The notes beneath the pieces are model-generated. The model did not search any database. It saw nothing but the letters and a program-made list of their open reading frames with translations, and was not told the DNA's origin. The translations under genes and the position numbers were made by a program. A DNA stretch of 16,791 bases from positions 1 through 16,791 of the forward strand of contig DAHWBL010000239.1 of the NCBI GenBank assembly GCA_027323595.1, given 5' to 3'. Each line of letters begins with the position of its first letter. Position 1 is the first letter of the stretch. Positions 7,387-15,004 of the stretch are shown here, one piece after another. This DNA comes from Acetobacteraceae bacterium (GTDB taxonomy: Bacteria; Pseudomonadota; Alphaproteobacteria; Acetobacterales; Acetobacteraceae).

Positions 7387-8931
7387 ATGGATGCCGCCGG
7401 CGGTGACGACGACGTGATGCCAACCTTCACCCACCGCGAGGCGCGGCGGGTGGTGATCGGGATCCTGCTGTGCATCCTGCTCGCCGCGGTGGACCAGACC
7501 GTGGTGGTGCCCGCGGTGCCGGCGATCGCGGCGGAGATGAACGCGTTCGGGCATCTGTCCTGGATCGTCACCGCCTATCTGCTGACCTCCACGGCGATGA
7601 CCCCGATCTATGGCAAGATTTCGGATTCGGTCGGCCGCCGCGCGGTGCTGCTGCCGTGTCTGGTGCTGTTCTTCGTCGCCTCGGCCGCCTGCGCGCTGGC
7701 GCAGACCCTGCCGCAGTTGATCGGCGCGCGCGCCTTGCAGGGCGTCGGCGGGGCGGGGCTGATGTCGATGGCGCAATCGGCGATCGCCGATGTGGTGGCG
7801 CCGCGCGAACGTGGCCGGTATCAGGCCTACATGACCACCACCTGGGGCTTCGCCTCGATCGCCGGCCCGATCCTGGGTGGCTACGTGACCGATCATCTGT
7901 CCTGGCGCTGGGTGTTCTGGATCAATCTGCCGATCACCGTGGCGGCGTTTCTGCTCAGTGACCGGGCGCTGCGGATGATCCCGGTGCGGCGGCGGCCGGT
8001 GCATATCGACTGGGGCGGCTCGCTGTTCCTGGTCGCCGGCATCACCGCCTGGCTGCTGCTGCTGAGCTGGGGCGGCAGCGAATATGCCTGGCTGTCCTGG
8101 CCGATCCTGGGGCTGTTCACCGGCGGGCTGGCGCTGATCTGGCTGCTGGCCTGGCAGGAGCGGCGCAGCGGCGATCCGCTGTTGCCGCCGCGGCTGTTCG
8201 CGTCGCGGGTGTTCGTGTGCGGCATCGTGCTGGCGTTCTTCGCCTCGCTGGGCATGTTCGCCGGCATCTTCATGCTGCCGCTGTTCTTCCAGCTCATCCA
8301 CGGCGCCGATGCCGAGCAGTCCGGGCAACTGGTGGTGCCGTTCCTGACCATCTCGACGGTGGCCAGCTACGGCACCGGCGTCTGGACGCGCCGGGTCGGG
8401 CGGACGCGGCTGGCGATCCTCGTCGGGCTGGTCATCACCGCGGTCGGGCTCGGGCTGATGGCGGGCGCGGACGGGCACACCGCGCTGTGGCTGACGGTGC
8501 TGTATTCGTCGCTGGCCGGCATCGGCGTGGGCATCGTGATGCCGGCAACGCTGGTGTCGGTGCAGAACGCCGCCGAGCGGCGCGACGTGGGGGTGGCGAC
8601 GGCGACCATGCTGTTCCTGCGCTCGATGGGCGGGGCGTTCGGCAGCACCATGTCGGGGGCGCTGGTGTCGATGGGGTTCGGCGGCGCGCTGGCCACCATC
8701 GGGCTGGAAGGGCGGATCGATCTGGGCGCGCTGCGTGCCGGCTCGGATGCCTTCGCCGGCCTGCCGGCCGGCAGCCGGGGGGTGGCCGAGGCGGGGCTGC
8801 AACACGGCTTCAGCGTCGCCTTCGCGGTGGCGGCGGGGCTGATGCTGGTGGCGGTCGGGGTGGCGCTGGTGATGCCCGACGTGGCGTTGCGTGCCGCCGG
8901 AGAACCCACCCAAGGCGGGATCGGGCATTGA
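7387..8931 (+). CDS. DHA2-family MFS exporter (14 TM)
   Basis: A 514-residue inner-membrane proton-driven exporter of the DHA2/EmrB-like drug:H+ antiporter family. Key blocks are LAAVDQTVVVPAVPAIAAEM in the first membrane segment (the D-x-T-V-V pattern of the family), MFS motif A GKISDSVGRRAVL in the TM2-TM3 loop, QGVGGAGLMSMAQSAI, the motif-C-like GFASIAGPILGGYV and the WRWVFWINLPI segment typical of DHA2. The length fits 14 segments. I chose the ATG at 7387, with AGGGG 11 bases upstream; the ATG at 7417 is also possible, and the frame further upstream is read-through of the previous gene region. The substrate is unknown. There is no membrane-fusion protein partner next to it. Its stop overlaps the next start as TTGA (8928-8931), making it the first gene of a coupled four-gene run. 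Confidence 0.9.
   Translation: MDAAGGDDDVMPTFTHREARRVVIGILLCILLAAVDQTVVVPAVPAIAAEMNAFGHLSWIVTAYLLTSTAMTPIYGKISDSVGRRAVLLPCLVLFFVASAACALAQTLPQLIGARALQGVGGAGLMSMAQSAIADVVAPRERGRYQAYMTTTWGFASIAGPILGGYVTDHLSWRWVFWINLPITVAAFLLSDRALRMIPVRRRPVHIDWGGSLFLVAGITAWLLLLSWGGSEYAWLSWPILGLFTGGLALIWLLAWQERRSGDPLLPPRLFASRVFVCGIVLAFFASLGMFAGIFMLPLFFQLIHGADAEQSGQLVVPFLTISTVASYGTGVWTRRVGRTRLAILVGLVITAVGLGLMAGADGHTALWLTVLYSSLAGIGVGIVMPATLVSVQNAAERRDVGVATATMLFLRSMGGAFGSTMSGALVSMGFGGALATIGLEGRIDLGALRAGSDAFAGLPAGSRGVAEAGLQHGFSVAFAVAAGLMLVAVGVALVMPDVALRAAGEPTQGGIGH
8912..8920 (+). promoter_or_regulatory. Ribosome binding site that supports a TTG start
   Basis: The purine stretch AAGGCGGGA at 8912-8920 ends seven bases before the TTG at 8928. 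It supports that codon as the start of the alpha/beta hydrolase, giving a complete signal-peptide-like N-terminus. Confidence 0.5.
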
Positions 8932-9800
8932 GCCGGGCAGCCACGCTGGCGCTGCTGGCGTTGGCGCTGCTGATGGTGGGGCTGCTGGGCGGGGCGGGTC
9001 ACGCCATCGCCGCGCAGGACCGCTATTTCCGCACCTCCGACGGCGTGCGCCTGCATTGGATCGAGGCCGGGCCGCCGGGCGCGCCGACCATGCTGCTGGT
9101 GCCCGGCTGGGCGATGCCGGCCTGGATCTTCGACCGTCAGATCGCCGCGTTCAGCGCCCGCTACCACGTCGCCGCGCTCGACCCGCGCGGCCAGGGCGAC
9201 AGCGAGGTGCCGCCCGGCGGCTACGACCAGGACCGGCGCGGCGCCGACATCGCCGAGCTGATCGCAGCGCTCGGGCCCCGCCCGGTGCTGTTGCTCGGCT
9301 GGTCGCTCGGCGTGCTGGATTCGCTGGCCTATGTGCATGCGCGCGGCGATGGCGCCATCGCCGGCCTGGTGCTGGTGGACAACTCGATCGGCGAGGACCC
9401 CGCCCCGGTGCCGCGCCCGCCGCGTCCGGGGCCGCCGGAGCCGTGGGACGCGCATATGGCGCGGTTCGTGCGCACCATGTTCGCCACCCCCCGGCCACGC
9501 GCCTGGCTGGACCGGCTGACCGACGCGGCGCTGCGCCTGCCACAGCCGGACGCGCGCCGGCTGCTCGCCTATCCGGTGCCGCGCAGCTACTGGAAGGCGG
9601 CGATCTATTCCACCGACAAGCCGGTGCTGTACGTGGTGCGCCCGCGCCTTGCCGGGCAGGCCGAAAACCTCGCCGCGCACCGTCCGGGGTCTGAAACCGC
9701 GCTGTTCGCCCATGCCGGGCACGCGCTGTTCGTCGATGAGCCGGAGCGGTTCGATCAGATGGTGATGGATTTCGCGGCACGGCGCGTCTGGCCGAAATGA
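8928..9800 (+). CDS. Exported or membrane-anchored alpha/beta hydrolase
   Basis: A 290-residue alpha/beta-hydrolase fold protein. The N-terminus (about 1-29) is a strongly hydrophobic signal peptide or anchor ending GHAIAA-Q, so the enzyme is probably periplasmic. Fold landmarks are LLVPGWAMPAWIF (oxyanion region, 56-68), LDPRGQGDSEVP (84-95), the nucleophile elbow GWSLG with Ser126, LVLVDNS with Asp151 and the late histidine in AGHALF (His265). The usual acid after strand 7 is missing: the segment PVLYVVRPRLAGQ has no Asp or Glu, so Asp151 after strand 6 may be the acid, as in some dehalogenase-like relatives. The start is the TTG at 8928, which overlaps the exporter stop as TTGA; an internal ATG at 8972 would truncate the signal peptide. 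The stop overlaps the next ATG (9797-9800). The substrate cannot be read from the sequence. Confidence 0.82.
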   Translation: MSRAATLALLALALLMVGLLGGAGHAIAAQDRYFRTSDGVRLHWIEAGPPGAPTMLLVPGWAMPAWIFDRQIAAFSARYHVAALDPRGQGDSEVPPGGYDQDRRGADIAELIAALGPRPVLLLGWSLGVLDSLAYVHARGDGAIAGLVLVDNSIGEDPAPVPRPPRPGPPEPWDAHMARFVRTMFATPRPRAWLDRLTDAALRLPQPDARRLLAYPVPRSYWKAAIYSTDKPVLYVVRPRLAGQAENLAAHRPGSETALFAHAGHALFVDEPERFDQMVMDFAARRVWPK

Positions 9801-12211
9801 ACCCGTCGCTGCTGCCGCTGTTTTTCGTTTCCGCCGTCGCGGTCGGGGTCGAGATCGCGCTGACCCGGTATTTCGCCGTCGCGAAATGGTCCGAGTATGG
9901 CTATTGGGTGATCTCGATCGTCATGGTCGGGTTCGCGCTGAGCGGGGTGCTCATCGCGCTGCTGCGCGCGCCGTTCGAGCGGCGCGGCGCGGCGGTGCTG
10001 GCCTGGCTGCCGTCGCTGTTGCTGCTGACCGGCGCGGGCGGGTTCTGGTTCGCCACCGTCAATCCGTTCAATCCGCTGCAACTCCAGAACGACGTCACCT
10101 TCTGGCCGCAGATCGGCAACATCGCGCTGTATTATGCCGCGCTGCTGCCGTTCTTTTTCCTCGCCGGCCTGTTCGTCAGCCTGAGCTTCGTGTGCAACCA
10201 AAGCCGGGTGAGCCTGGTCTATGGCTACGACCTCACCGGCGCGGGCGCCGGCGCGGCCGCGGTGCTGGCGCTGATGTTGCTGGTGCATCCGTTCCTGCTG
10301 GTGCCTGCGTTGTTGCCCGGGCTCGCGCTCGCGGCCTGGTTCGGGCCGTATCGGCGCCGGGCCGGCGGCGCCGCGCTGCTGGTGCTGCTGCTGGCCGAGG
10401 CGCTGCTGCTCGGCGATGGCCAGGCCGGCTTCAATGACTTCAAGGCGATCTATGCGCCGCTGCACGTCCCCAACGCGGCGGTGGTGGCGGAAATACGTTC
10501 GCCGCGCGGGCTGTTCCAGTTGCTCGATGATTTCACCGAACGGGTGGACACCGACATCTCCAACGACGCCGCGGAGCTTGGCATCGGCGGCCCGCCTTCC
10601 GGCTACGGCCTGTATCGCGACGGCAACCGGATCGCCACCCTGCCCAAACCTCCAGGCTCCAGCGCCAGCTATGCCAAGGCGACGCTGGACGGCGTGGCCT
10701 ATGCGCTGCTGACCTCGCCGCGCGTGCTGCTGGTCGGCGCGTCGGGCGGGTTTCGGGTGCGTCTCGCGCTTGGTCTGGGCGCGCGCCAGGTGGACGCGCT
10801 GGAGCCGGACCCGGTGCAGCGCGCGGCGATCCTGAGCGGGCTCGGCCCGGCGCCGGCCTGGGGTGCGGACCCTCGCGCGCGCATTCTCGCGGACGGGCCG
10901 CTCGCGCGGGCGGCGGCGGCGGCGAACGGTCGGGTGCGGCGCTACGACCTGATCGCTCTGTCGGCGGATTTTCTCGATGGCGGCGAGGCCAACGTGCCGG
11001 CCTTCAGCGCCGAGGCGATCGCGCTCGATCTGGCCGCGCTGTCACCCGGAGGAATTCTGTCGATCCCGGTTTCGATCAGGGATTTTCCGACCTACGCGCT
11101 GCGCATGCTGGCCAGTGTGCGCGCCGGGCTCGCGCGCGCGGGCATCGCCGATCCGGGCGCGCACGTCATGGTGGCGCGCTCGGCGTGGAACGTGCGCATC
11201 CTGGTCGGCGCGGACCGGCTCGATGCCGCCCGCATCGCCGCGGCGAAGCAGTTCTGCGCCGCGCGCTCGTTCGACCTGTCCTATTACCCCGGCATCGACG
11301 TGCCGGCGGCGCGCGCGGGCATCTACAACGATCTGCCGGCGGTCAGCTTCGCGCGCGGCGAGGTGTCCAACGCCGCCGGCCCCACCGACGCCATCGCCGA
11401 TGAGGCGGCGGCCGTGCTGGCCGGCACGCCAACCCCGTCGGATGCCGATTTCAACCTCGCGCCGATCACGCTCGATCGGCCGTTCTATTACGCGATCCTG
11501 CGGCTGGACCGGATCGGCACCATCATGAAGCGGCTGGAGCTGTTGCCGCAGGCCGAGGTGGGGCAACTGGTCAATCTGGCGGTGCTGGGCCAGGCGCTGG
11601 TGATCGCGCTGCTGGTGCTGGCGGTGCCGGCGGTGGCGGGCGGGCGGGTGCGCGGGCCGCGCGGCGGGATGGCGCGGGCGATTCTGTATTTCTCCGCGCT
11701 GGGGCTCGGGTTTTTGTGCATCGAGATTTGGCTGATCGAAAAAGCCAGTCTGCTGCTCAATGATCGCACGATGGCCTTCGCGCTGGTGCTGACCGGCATG
11801 CTGATCTTCTCGGGCATCGGCGCCTTGCTGGCCGGGCGCATCCCGGTGCCGCTCGCCTTCGCCCTGATCCTTGCCTGGTGCCTGGCGATGCTGCTGCTGG
11901 AGCGTTTCGAGCTGGCAGCGCTCGGCCTGCCGCTGCCCGCCCGGCTGGGCCTGCTGGCCTTGATCATCCTGCCGGTGTCGGTGGCGCTGGGGGTGCCGTT
12001 CCCGGCCGGGCTCGCGCGCGCCGCGCACCTGGGCGGCGGCTTCCTGCCGTGGGCCTGGGCGGTGAACGGGGCGATGTCGGTGGTGGCCACGCCGCTCGCC
12101 AATCTGATCGCGCTGACCGACGGGTTCGGTGCCGTTATCATTTGCGCGCTGATGTTGTATGGGCTTGCGGCATTGGCACACCCGCCGCGTGGAGACCCCG
12201 CTCTTGGCTGA
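9797..12211 (+). CDS. Multi-spanning membrane protein with spermidine-synthase-like core domain
   Basis: A large 804-residue membrane protein of unknown function. About six hydrophobic segments occupy residues 1-205, opening with SAVAVGVEIALTRYFAVAK, a conserved start of spermidine-synthase-like membrane proteins. Residues about 215-560 form a soluble region with a Rossmann/SAM-binding core: RVLLVGASGGFRVRLALGLG (309-328) is the motif-I loop and VDALEPDP (332-339) the acidic strand end. A further set of segments occupies about 568-800. At the place where spermidine synthases carry the catalytic D-S/T-x-D, this protein reads LIALSADFLDGG (385-396), so polyamine synthesis is unlikely. It may be a methyltransferase-like or ligand-sensing membrane enzyme. 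The ATG overlaps the hydrolase stop as ATGA, and the methyltransferase gene starts inside its 3' end. Family annotations often call it spermidine synthase; I would not. Confidence 0.75.
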   Translation: MNPSLLPLFFVSAVAVGVEIALTRYFAVAKWSEYGYWVISIVMVGFALSGVLIALLRAPFERRGAAVLAWLPSLLLLTGAGGFWFATVNPFNPLQLQNDVTFWPQIGNIALYYAALLPFFFLAGLFVSLSFVCNQSRVSLVYGYDLTGAGAGAAAVLALMLLVHPFLLVPALLPGLALAAWFGPYRRRAGGAALLVLLLAEALLLGDGQAGFNDFKAIYAPLHVPNAAVVAEIRSPRGLFQLLDDFTERVDTDISNDAAELGIGGPPSGYGLYRDGNRIATLPKPPGSSASYAKATLDGVAYALLTSPRVLLVGASGGFRVRLALGLGARQVDALEPDPVQRAAILSGLGPAPAWGADPRARILADGPLARAAAAANGRVRRYDLIALSADFLDGGEANVPAFSAEAIALDLAALSPGGILSIPVSIRDFPTYALRMLASVRAGLARAGIADPGAHVMVARSAWNVRILVGADRLDAARIAAAKQFCAARSFDLSYYPGIDVPAARAGIYNDLPAVSFARGEVSNAAGPTDAIADEAAAVLAGTPTPSDADFNLAPITLDRPFYYAILRLDRIGTIMKRLELLPQAEVGQLVNLAVLGQALVIALLVLAVPAVAGGRVRGPRGGMARAILYFSALGLGFLCIEIWLIEKASLLLNDRTMAFALVLTGMLIFSGIGALLAGRIPVPLAFALILAWCLAMLLLERFELAALGLPLPARLGLLALIILPVSVALGVPFPAGLARAAHLGGGFLPWAWAVNGAMSVVATPLANLIALTDGFGAVIICALMLYGLAALAHPPRGDPALG
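12191..12195 (+). promoter_or_regulatory. Ribosome binding site that sets a TTG start
   Basis: GGAGA at 12191-12195 lies eight bases ahead of the TTG at 12204. It makes TTG more likely than the GTG at 12189 or the ATG at 12159. It is inside the last codons of the preceding gene. Confidence 0.6.
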
Positions 12212-13097
12212 CCCGATCCTGAAGCTGCCCCCTCGTTCGCTGTTGCCGCGCCGCGCCGTGTTGGCCGGGGCGATGGCATTGCCCGCCGGTGCGGCGCGCG
12301 CCGCGGTGGACGTGGCCGGCGGCTGGACCCGCACCGCCTACGAGGAGGCGATGGCCAGATCAGGCCGTCCGGTGAGCCTCACCGATGCGCAGTTCGCCGC
12401 CATCCAGGCCCGGCGCGGCCCGGCGCTGGCGCGCATCGCCGGCTACCTCAAGGAACGTCTGGGCAGTGCGGACCCCGCGGTGATGGAAGCCTTCGCCAAG
12501 GTGCCGCGCGAATATTACCATTACCAATATGCCGAGCACCGCGCGGTGCCCGGCGAGGCCTATGAGGACACGCCCAAGCCCTGGGCGATCGGCTATGGCT
12601 CGGCGCTGTCGGATTATCTGGGCCAGGCCTACATGACCCAGATATGCCAGCCCAAACCCGGACAGGTGACGCTGGAGATCGGCACCGGCAGCGGCTTTCA
12701 AAGCTCGCTGCTGTCACGCATCGTCGCGCGCTCCTATTCGATCGAGATCATCGAGCCGCTGGGCCGCGCGGTCAGCAAAATTTTCGCCCCGCTCGGCTAT
12801 GACAACGTCCAGACCCGCGTCGGCGACGGATATTTCGGCTGGCCCGAGGTGGAGGGCGGGTTCGACATCATCATCGTCACCTGCGCCGCCCAATATGCCC
12901 CGCCGGACCTGTTCGCCCAGCTCAAGCCCGGCGGGCGGATGATCATCCCGATCGGCCAGCCCTTCAAGCGCGGGCAGGTGCTCTACGTCTACACCAAGGA
13001 CGACGAGGGCAAGGTGCATTCCCGGCGCGATGTCGGGGTGTTCTTCATCCCGATGACCGGGGCGATGATGAACAAGCCAAAGCCGACGGGCGAGTAG
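12204..13097 (+). CDS. Exported protein-L-isoaspartate O-methyltransferase-like protein
   Basis: A 297-residue member of the PCMT family, which methylates L-isoaspartyl residues to repair aged proteins using SAM. The N-terminus carries a twin-arginine-like signal: PRRAVLAGAMALPAGAARA with Arg16-Arg17 and a likely cleavage after Ala33. The mature part has a helical N-region (about 40-125), then the catalytic stretch YGSALSDYLGQAYM (131-144), SAM motif I LEIGTGSGF (157-165), EIIEP, VGDGYFGWP and FDIIIVTCAA (220-229). Ser136 aligns with the conserved Ser of the usual T-I-S-x-P motif, but the Thr and Pro are replaced by Ala and Tyr. E. coli Pcm is cytosolic and about 208 residues, so this is a longer, exported, divergent relative. 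The TTG at 12204 is preferred because of GGAGA upstream. It overlaps the previous gene by eight bases and is the last gene of the coupled run. Confidence 0.8.
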   Translation: MADPILKLPPRSLLPRRAVLAGAMALPAGAARAAVDVAGGWTRTAYEEAMARSGRPVSLTDAQFAAIQARRGPALARIAGYLKERLGSADPAVMEAFAKVPREYYHYQYAEHRAVPGEAYEDTPKPWAIGYGSALSDYLGQAYMTQICQPKPGQVTLEIGTGSGFQSSLLSRIVARSYSIEIIEPLGRAVSKIFAPLGYDNVQTRVGDGYFGWPEVEGGFDIIIVTCAAQYAPPDLFAQLKPGGRMIIPIGQPFKRGQVLYVYTKDDEGKVHSRRDVGVFFIPMTGAMMNKPKPTGE

Positions 13098-13130
13098 GGC
13101 AGGGGCGCCCTCGCGCGGTCCCGAACGCGC

Positions 13131-14228
13131 CTACTTCGCCTTTTCGGGATGCAGAACAAGCTTCTGCACCCGCCAGTTCAGCAGCTCGGCCACCCACAGC
13201 GTGTTCTCGCTCGGGCAGGCGATCTCGTGCACCCAGCCGAATTCCTTGAGCTGGCGCCCGCCGGTGCCCAGCGTGCCGAGCAACTGCCCGTCCAGGCTGA
13301 GCTTGTAGATGCGCCCCGGATAGGCGTCGGCGGCATACAGCACCTGGTGCGGCGGCGGGGTGATGCAGATCGCCCAGGGCGCGCCGGGCATGGCGAGCTG
13401 GTTGTCGGGCACCGGCGCGCCCGGCGGTGGCCGATTGCCGATCACCGGCTGGATCGCGATGTCCTGCGGCACATCGATGCTGAACGCGCGCAGAAAATGC
13501 CCCTGGGTGTCGAGCACCTGGATGCGCCGATTGCCGCGATCGGCGACGTAGATATGGTCCTGCGCGTCGATGGCGATGGAATGCGGCGTGTTGAATTGCA
13601 GCGGCCCCTTGCCGGGCGTGCCCCAACTGGCCAGCCATTCGCCGGTCGGGCTCACCTTGGCGACGCGGGTGTTGATGTAGCCATCGGCGATATAGCTGTT
13701 GCCGGCGCTGTCCCAGGTGATGTCGGTGACCTGCCGGAAGCGCCCATCCACCGGCGGCAGCGGCGGCTTGGGGTGGCGCAGCGGCTCGGTGTCCTCGTCC
13801 GACGCCTCCTGCTTGCGCCCGATCACCATGCGAACCTTGCCGGCGGGGTCGAACTCGACCACGAGGTCGGAGCCCTTGTCGGTCACCCACACATTGTCGG
13901 CGCGATCCACCTTCACGTCATGCGCGAACGACCAGGCGTAGAGATTGCGGCCGATCTCGCGCACGAAATTGCCGTGCGCGTCGAACTCCAGCAGCTGCGC
14001 CGCCGCGGCGGCATAGGCCGGCCCGGTGGTGTTGCCGCGGTTGAACACGAACACATGGCCATGGCTGTTGGTCGCCACACCCGAGACCTCGCCCAGATAC
14101 AGATTATTGGGCAGATGGATCGGATCAGGCACCGACTCGAACGGGATCGCCGGCTGCGCGACGGCACCAAGGCTGAGCGCGGTGGACAGACACAGCCCGC
14201 CGAGCAGCGTCAATGCGTGATGTTTCAT
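13131..14228 (-). CDS. Exported NHL-type beta-propeller, peptidyl-hydroxyglycine amidating-lyase (PAL)-like
   Basis: A 365-residue secreted six-bladed propeller. Residues 1-24 are a Sec-type signal peptide ending AVA-Q. NHL-like blades follow, each with a D-x-x-G/D-x-h-Y/W-V-A/T-D pattern (for example DRADNVWVTDKGS, DAQDHIYVADRGNRRIQVLD). The family match looks closest to the lyase domain of peptide-amidating enzymes, which splits peptidyl-alpha-hydroxyglycine into amide and glyoxylate. His103 (AHDV), His216 (PHSI) and His334 (VHEI) sit where the zinc ligands would be, Tyr184 (ADGYINTR) where the catalytic Tyr would be, and Arg64 and an Arg in DRGNRRI where the substrate arginines would be. 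No partner monooxygenase is in the window. The start is the ATG at 14228 with GGGGGA close upstream. It faces the methyltransferase gene tail-to-tail across 33 bases. Confidence 0.8.
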   Translation of the reverse strand: MKHHALTLLGGLCLSTALSLGAVAQPAIPFESVPDPIHLPNNLYLGEVSGVATNSHGHVFVFNRGNTTGPAYAAAAAQLLEFDAHGNFVREIGRNLYAWSFAHDVKVDRADNVWVTDKGSDLVVEFDPAGKVRMVIGRKQEASDEDTEPLRHPKPPLPPVDGRFRQVTDITWDSAGNSYIADGYINTRVAKVSPTGEWLASWGTPGKGPLQFNTPHSIAIDAQDHIYVADRGNRRIQVLDTQGHFLRAFSIDVPQDIAIQPVIGNRPPPGAPVPDNQLAMPGAPWAICITPPPHQVLYAADAYPGRIYKLSLDGQLLGTLGTGGRQLKEFGWVHEIACPSENTLWVAELLNWRVQKLVLHPEKAK

Positions 14229-14256
14229 CCGTTCCCCCAGCCGATCGCGATGGACC

Positions 14257-14285
14257 ATCCGACCGCGCCCCGGCCGCACCGTCAA
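14257..14285 (-). promoter_or_regulatory. Candidate promoter of the beta-propeller gene
   Basis: Read on the minus strand, TTGACG (14285-14280) and TCGGAT (14262-14257) are 17 bases apart. The -35 is near consensus and the -10 is weak. It would give a leader of about 20 bases including the GGGGGA ribosome site, and would make this gene independent of rlmE. Confidence 0.4.
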
Positions 14286-14314
14286 GTGCCACCGGCCGGG
14301 CCGCGCGCCCGCGG

Positions 14315-14336
14315 TCACCCCGGCCTGGCCGGGTGA
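14315..14336 (-). terminator. Hairpin overlapping the rlmE stop codon
   Basis: TCACCCCGGCC (14315-14325) and GGCCGGGTGA (14327-14336) are inverted copies with one extra base on one side, so the tight stem includes the rlmE stop codon and last codons. There is no T-run after it on the minus strand. It could be a Rho-independent-like end of the ppx-rlmE transcript or an mRNA stabiliser. Confidence 0.4.
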
Positions 14337-15004
14337 AAACCCGTGGCCACCACATAAAGCTCGGTTGATTCCTTGCGCGAGGCCGGGGGCTTGGCGTGGC
14401 GGACCAGGCTGAAATGCTGCTTGAGCGCGGTCAGCATCTGCTTTTCCGAGCCGCCCTGGAATACCTTGGCGACGAAGCCGCCGCCGGGGGCGAGCACGCG
14501 GATGGCGAAATCCGCCGCCATCTCGGCCAGCGCCATGATGCGGATATGGTCGGTGGCGGCGTGCCCGGTGGTGTTGGGCGCCATGTCGGACAGCACCAGG
14601 TCGGGCGGTCCGTCGAGGAAATCGAGCAGCCGGCCCTCGGCGCTTTCGTCGGTGAAATCGCCGGCCAGCAGCACCACGTCGCTGATCGGCGCGATCGGCA
14701 GCAGGTCGATGCCGACCACCCTGGCGGCGCCGCGCTTGACCGCCACCTGGCTCCAGCCACCCGGGGCGGCGCCCAGATCGAGCACCCGGCTGCCCTTGCG
14801 GATCAGCTTGAAGCGGTCATCCAGCTCGATCAGCTTGAAGGCGGCGCGCGAGCGGAATCCCTGCTGGCGCGCGGCGGTGACATAGGGGTCGTTGAGCTGG
14901 CGTTGCAGCCAGCGCTGCTGCTGCACGGTGCGGCCGCGCGCTGTGCGCAGGCTGACCGCCGTGCCGCGCGGCGGCGGCGGGCTGCTGCTGCCCTTGGTGC
15001 TCAT
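14315..15004 (-). CDS. rlmE: 23S rRNA (uridine-2'-O-)-methyltransferase RlmE (FtsJ)
   Basis: Methylates the 2'-O of the conserved A-loop uridine (U2552 in E. coli numbering) of 23S rRNA in the large ribosomal subunit, using SAM. It is 229 residues from the ATG at 15004. SAM motif I VLDLGAAPGGWSQVA is at 74-88. The RrmJ catalytic tetrad K-D-K-E is Lys57 (RSRAAFKL), Asp140 (LSDMAPN), Lys180 (FVAKVFQG) and Glu215 (STELYVVA), with spacing like the E. coli enzyme. A low-complexity N-terminal tail (about 1-25, Ser/Pro/Arg-rich) precedes the QQQRWLQRQLNDPYV block and is typical of alphaproteobacterial versions. The start overlaps the ppx-like stop as ATGA (15001-15004), so translation is coupled. 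The open frame upstream of 15004 is only the antisense-phase reading of the ppx gene. Confidence 0.95.
   Translation of the reverse strand: MSTKGSSSPPPPRGTAVSLRTARGRTVQQQRWLQRQLNDPYVTAARQQGFRSRAAFKLIELDDRFKLIRKGSRVLDLGAAPGGWSQVAVKRGAARVVGIDLLPIAPISDVVLLAGDFTDESAEGRLLDFLDGPPDLVLSDMAPNTTGHAATDHIRIMALAEMAADFAIRVLAPGGGFVAKVFQGGSEKQMLTALKQHFSLVRHAKPPASRKESTELYVVATGFHPARPG

Noticed and set aside
6664..8928. Minus-strand open frame of 754 codons opposite the TPR gene and DHA2 exporter
   Set aside because: His/Arg/Gln-rich translation without domains, fully antisense to two clearly conserved proteins; stop codons are simply rare in this GC-rich phase.
12159..12203. ATG at 12159 or GTG at 12189 as start of the exported methyltransferase
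   Set aside because: Both add an Arg/His-rich tail to the signal peptide and have no ribosome site, whereas the TTG at 12204 has GGAGA at ideal distance.
13098..13130. Possible bidirectional terminator between the methyltransferase and beta-propeller genes (GCGCG/CGCGC)
   Set aside because: Only a five-pair stem and no T-run; too weak to call in DNA this GC-rich.
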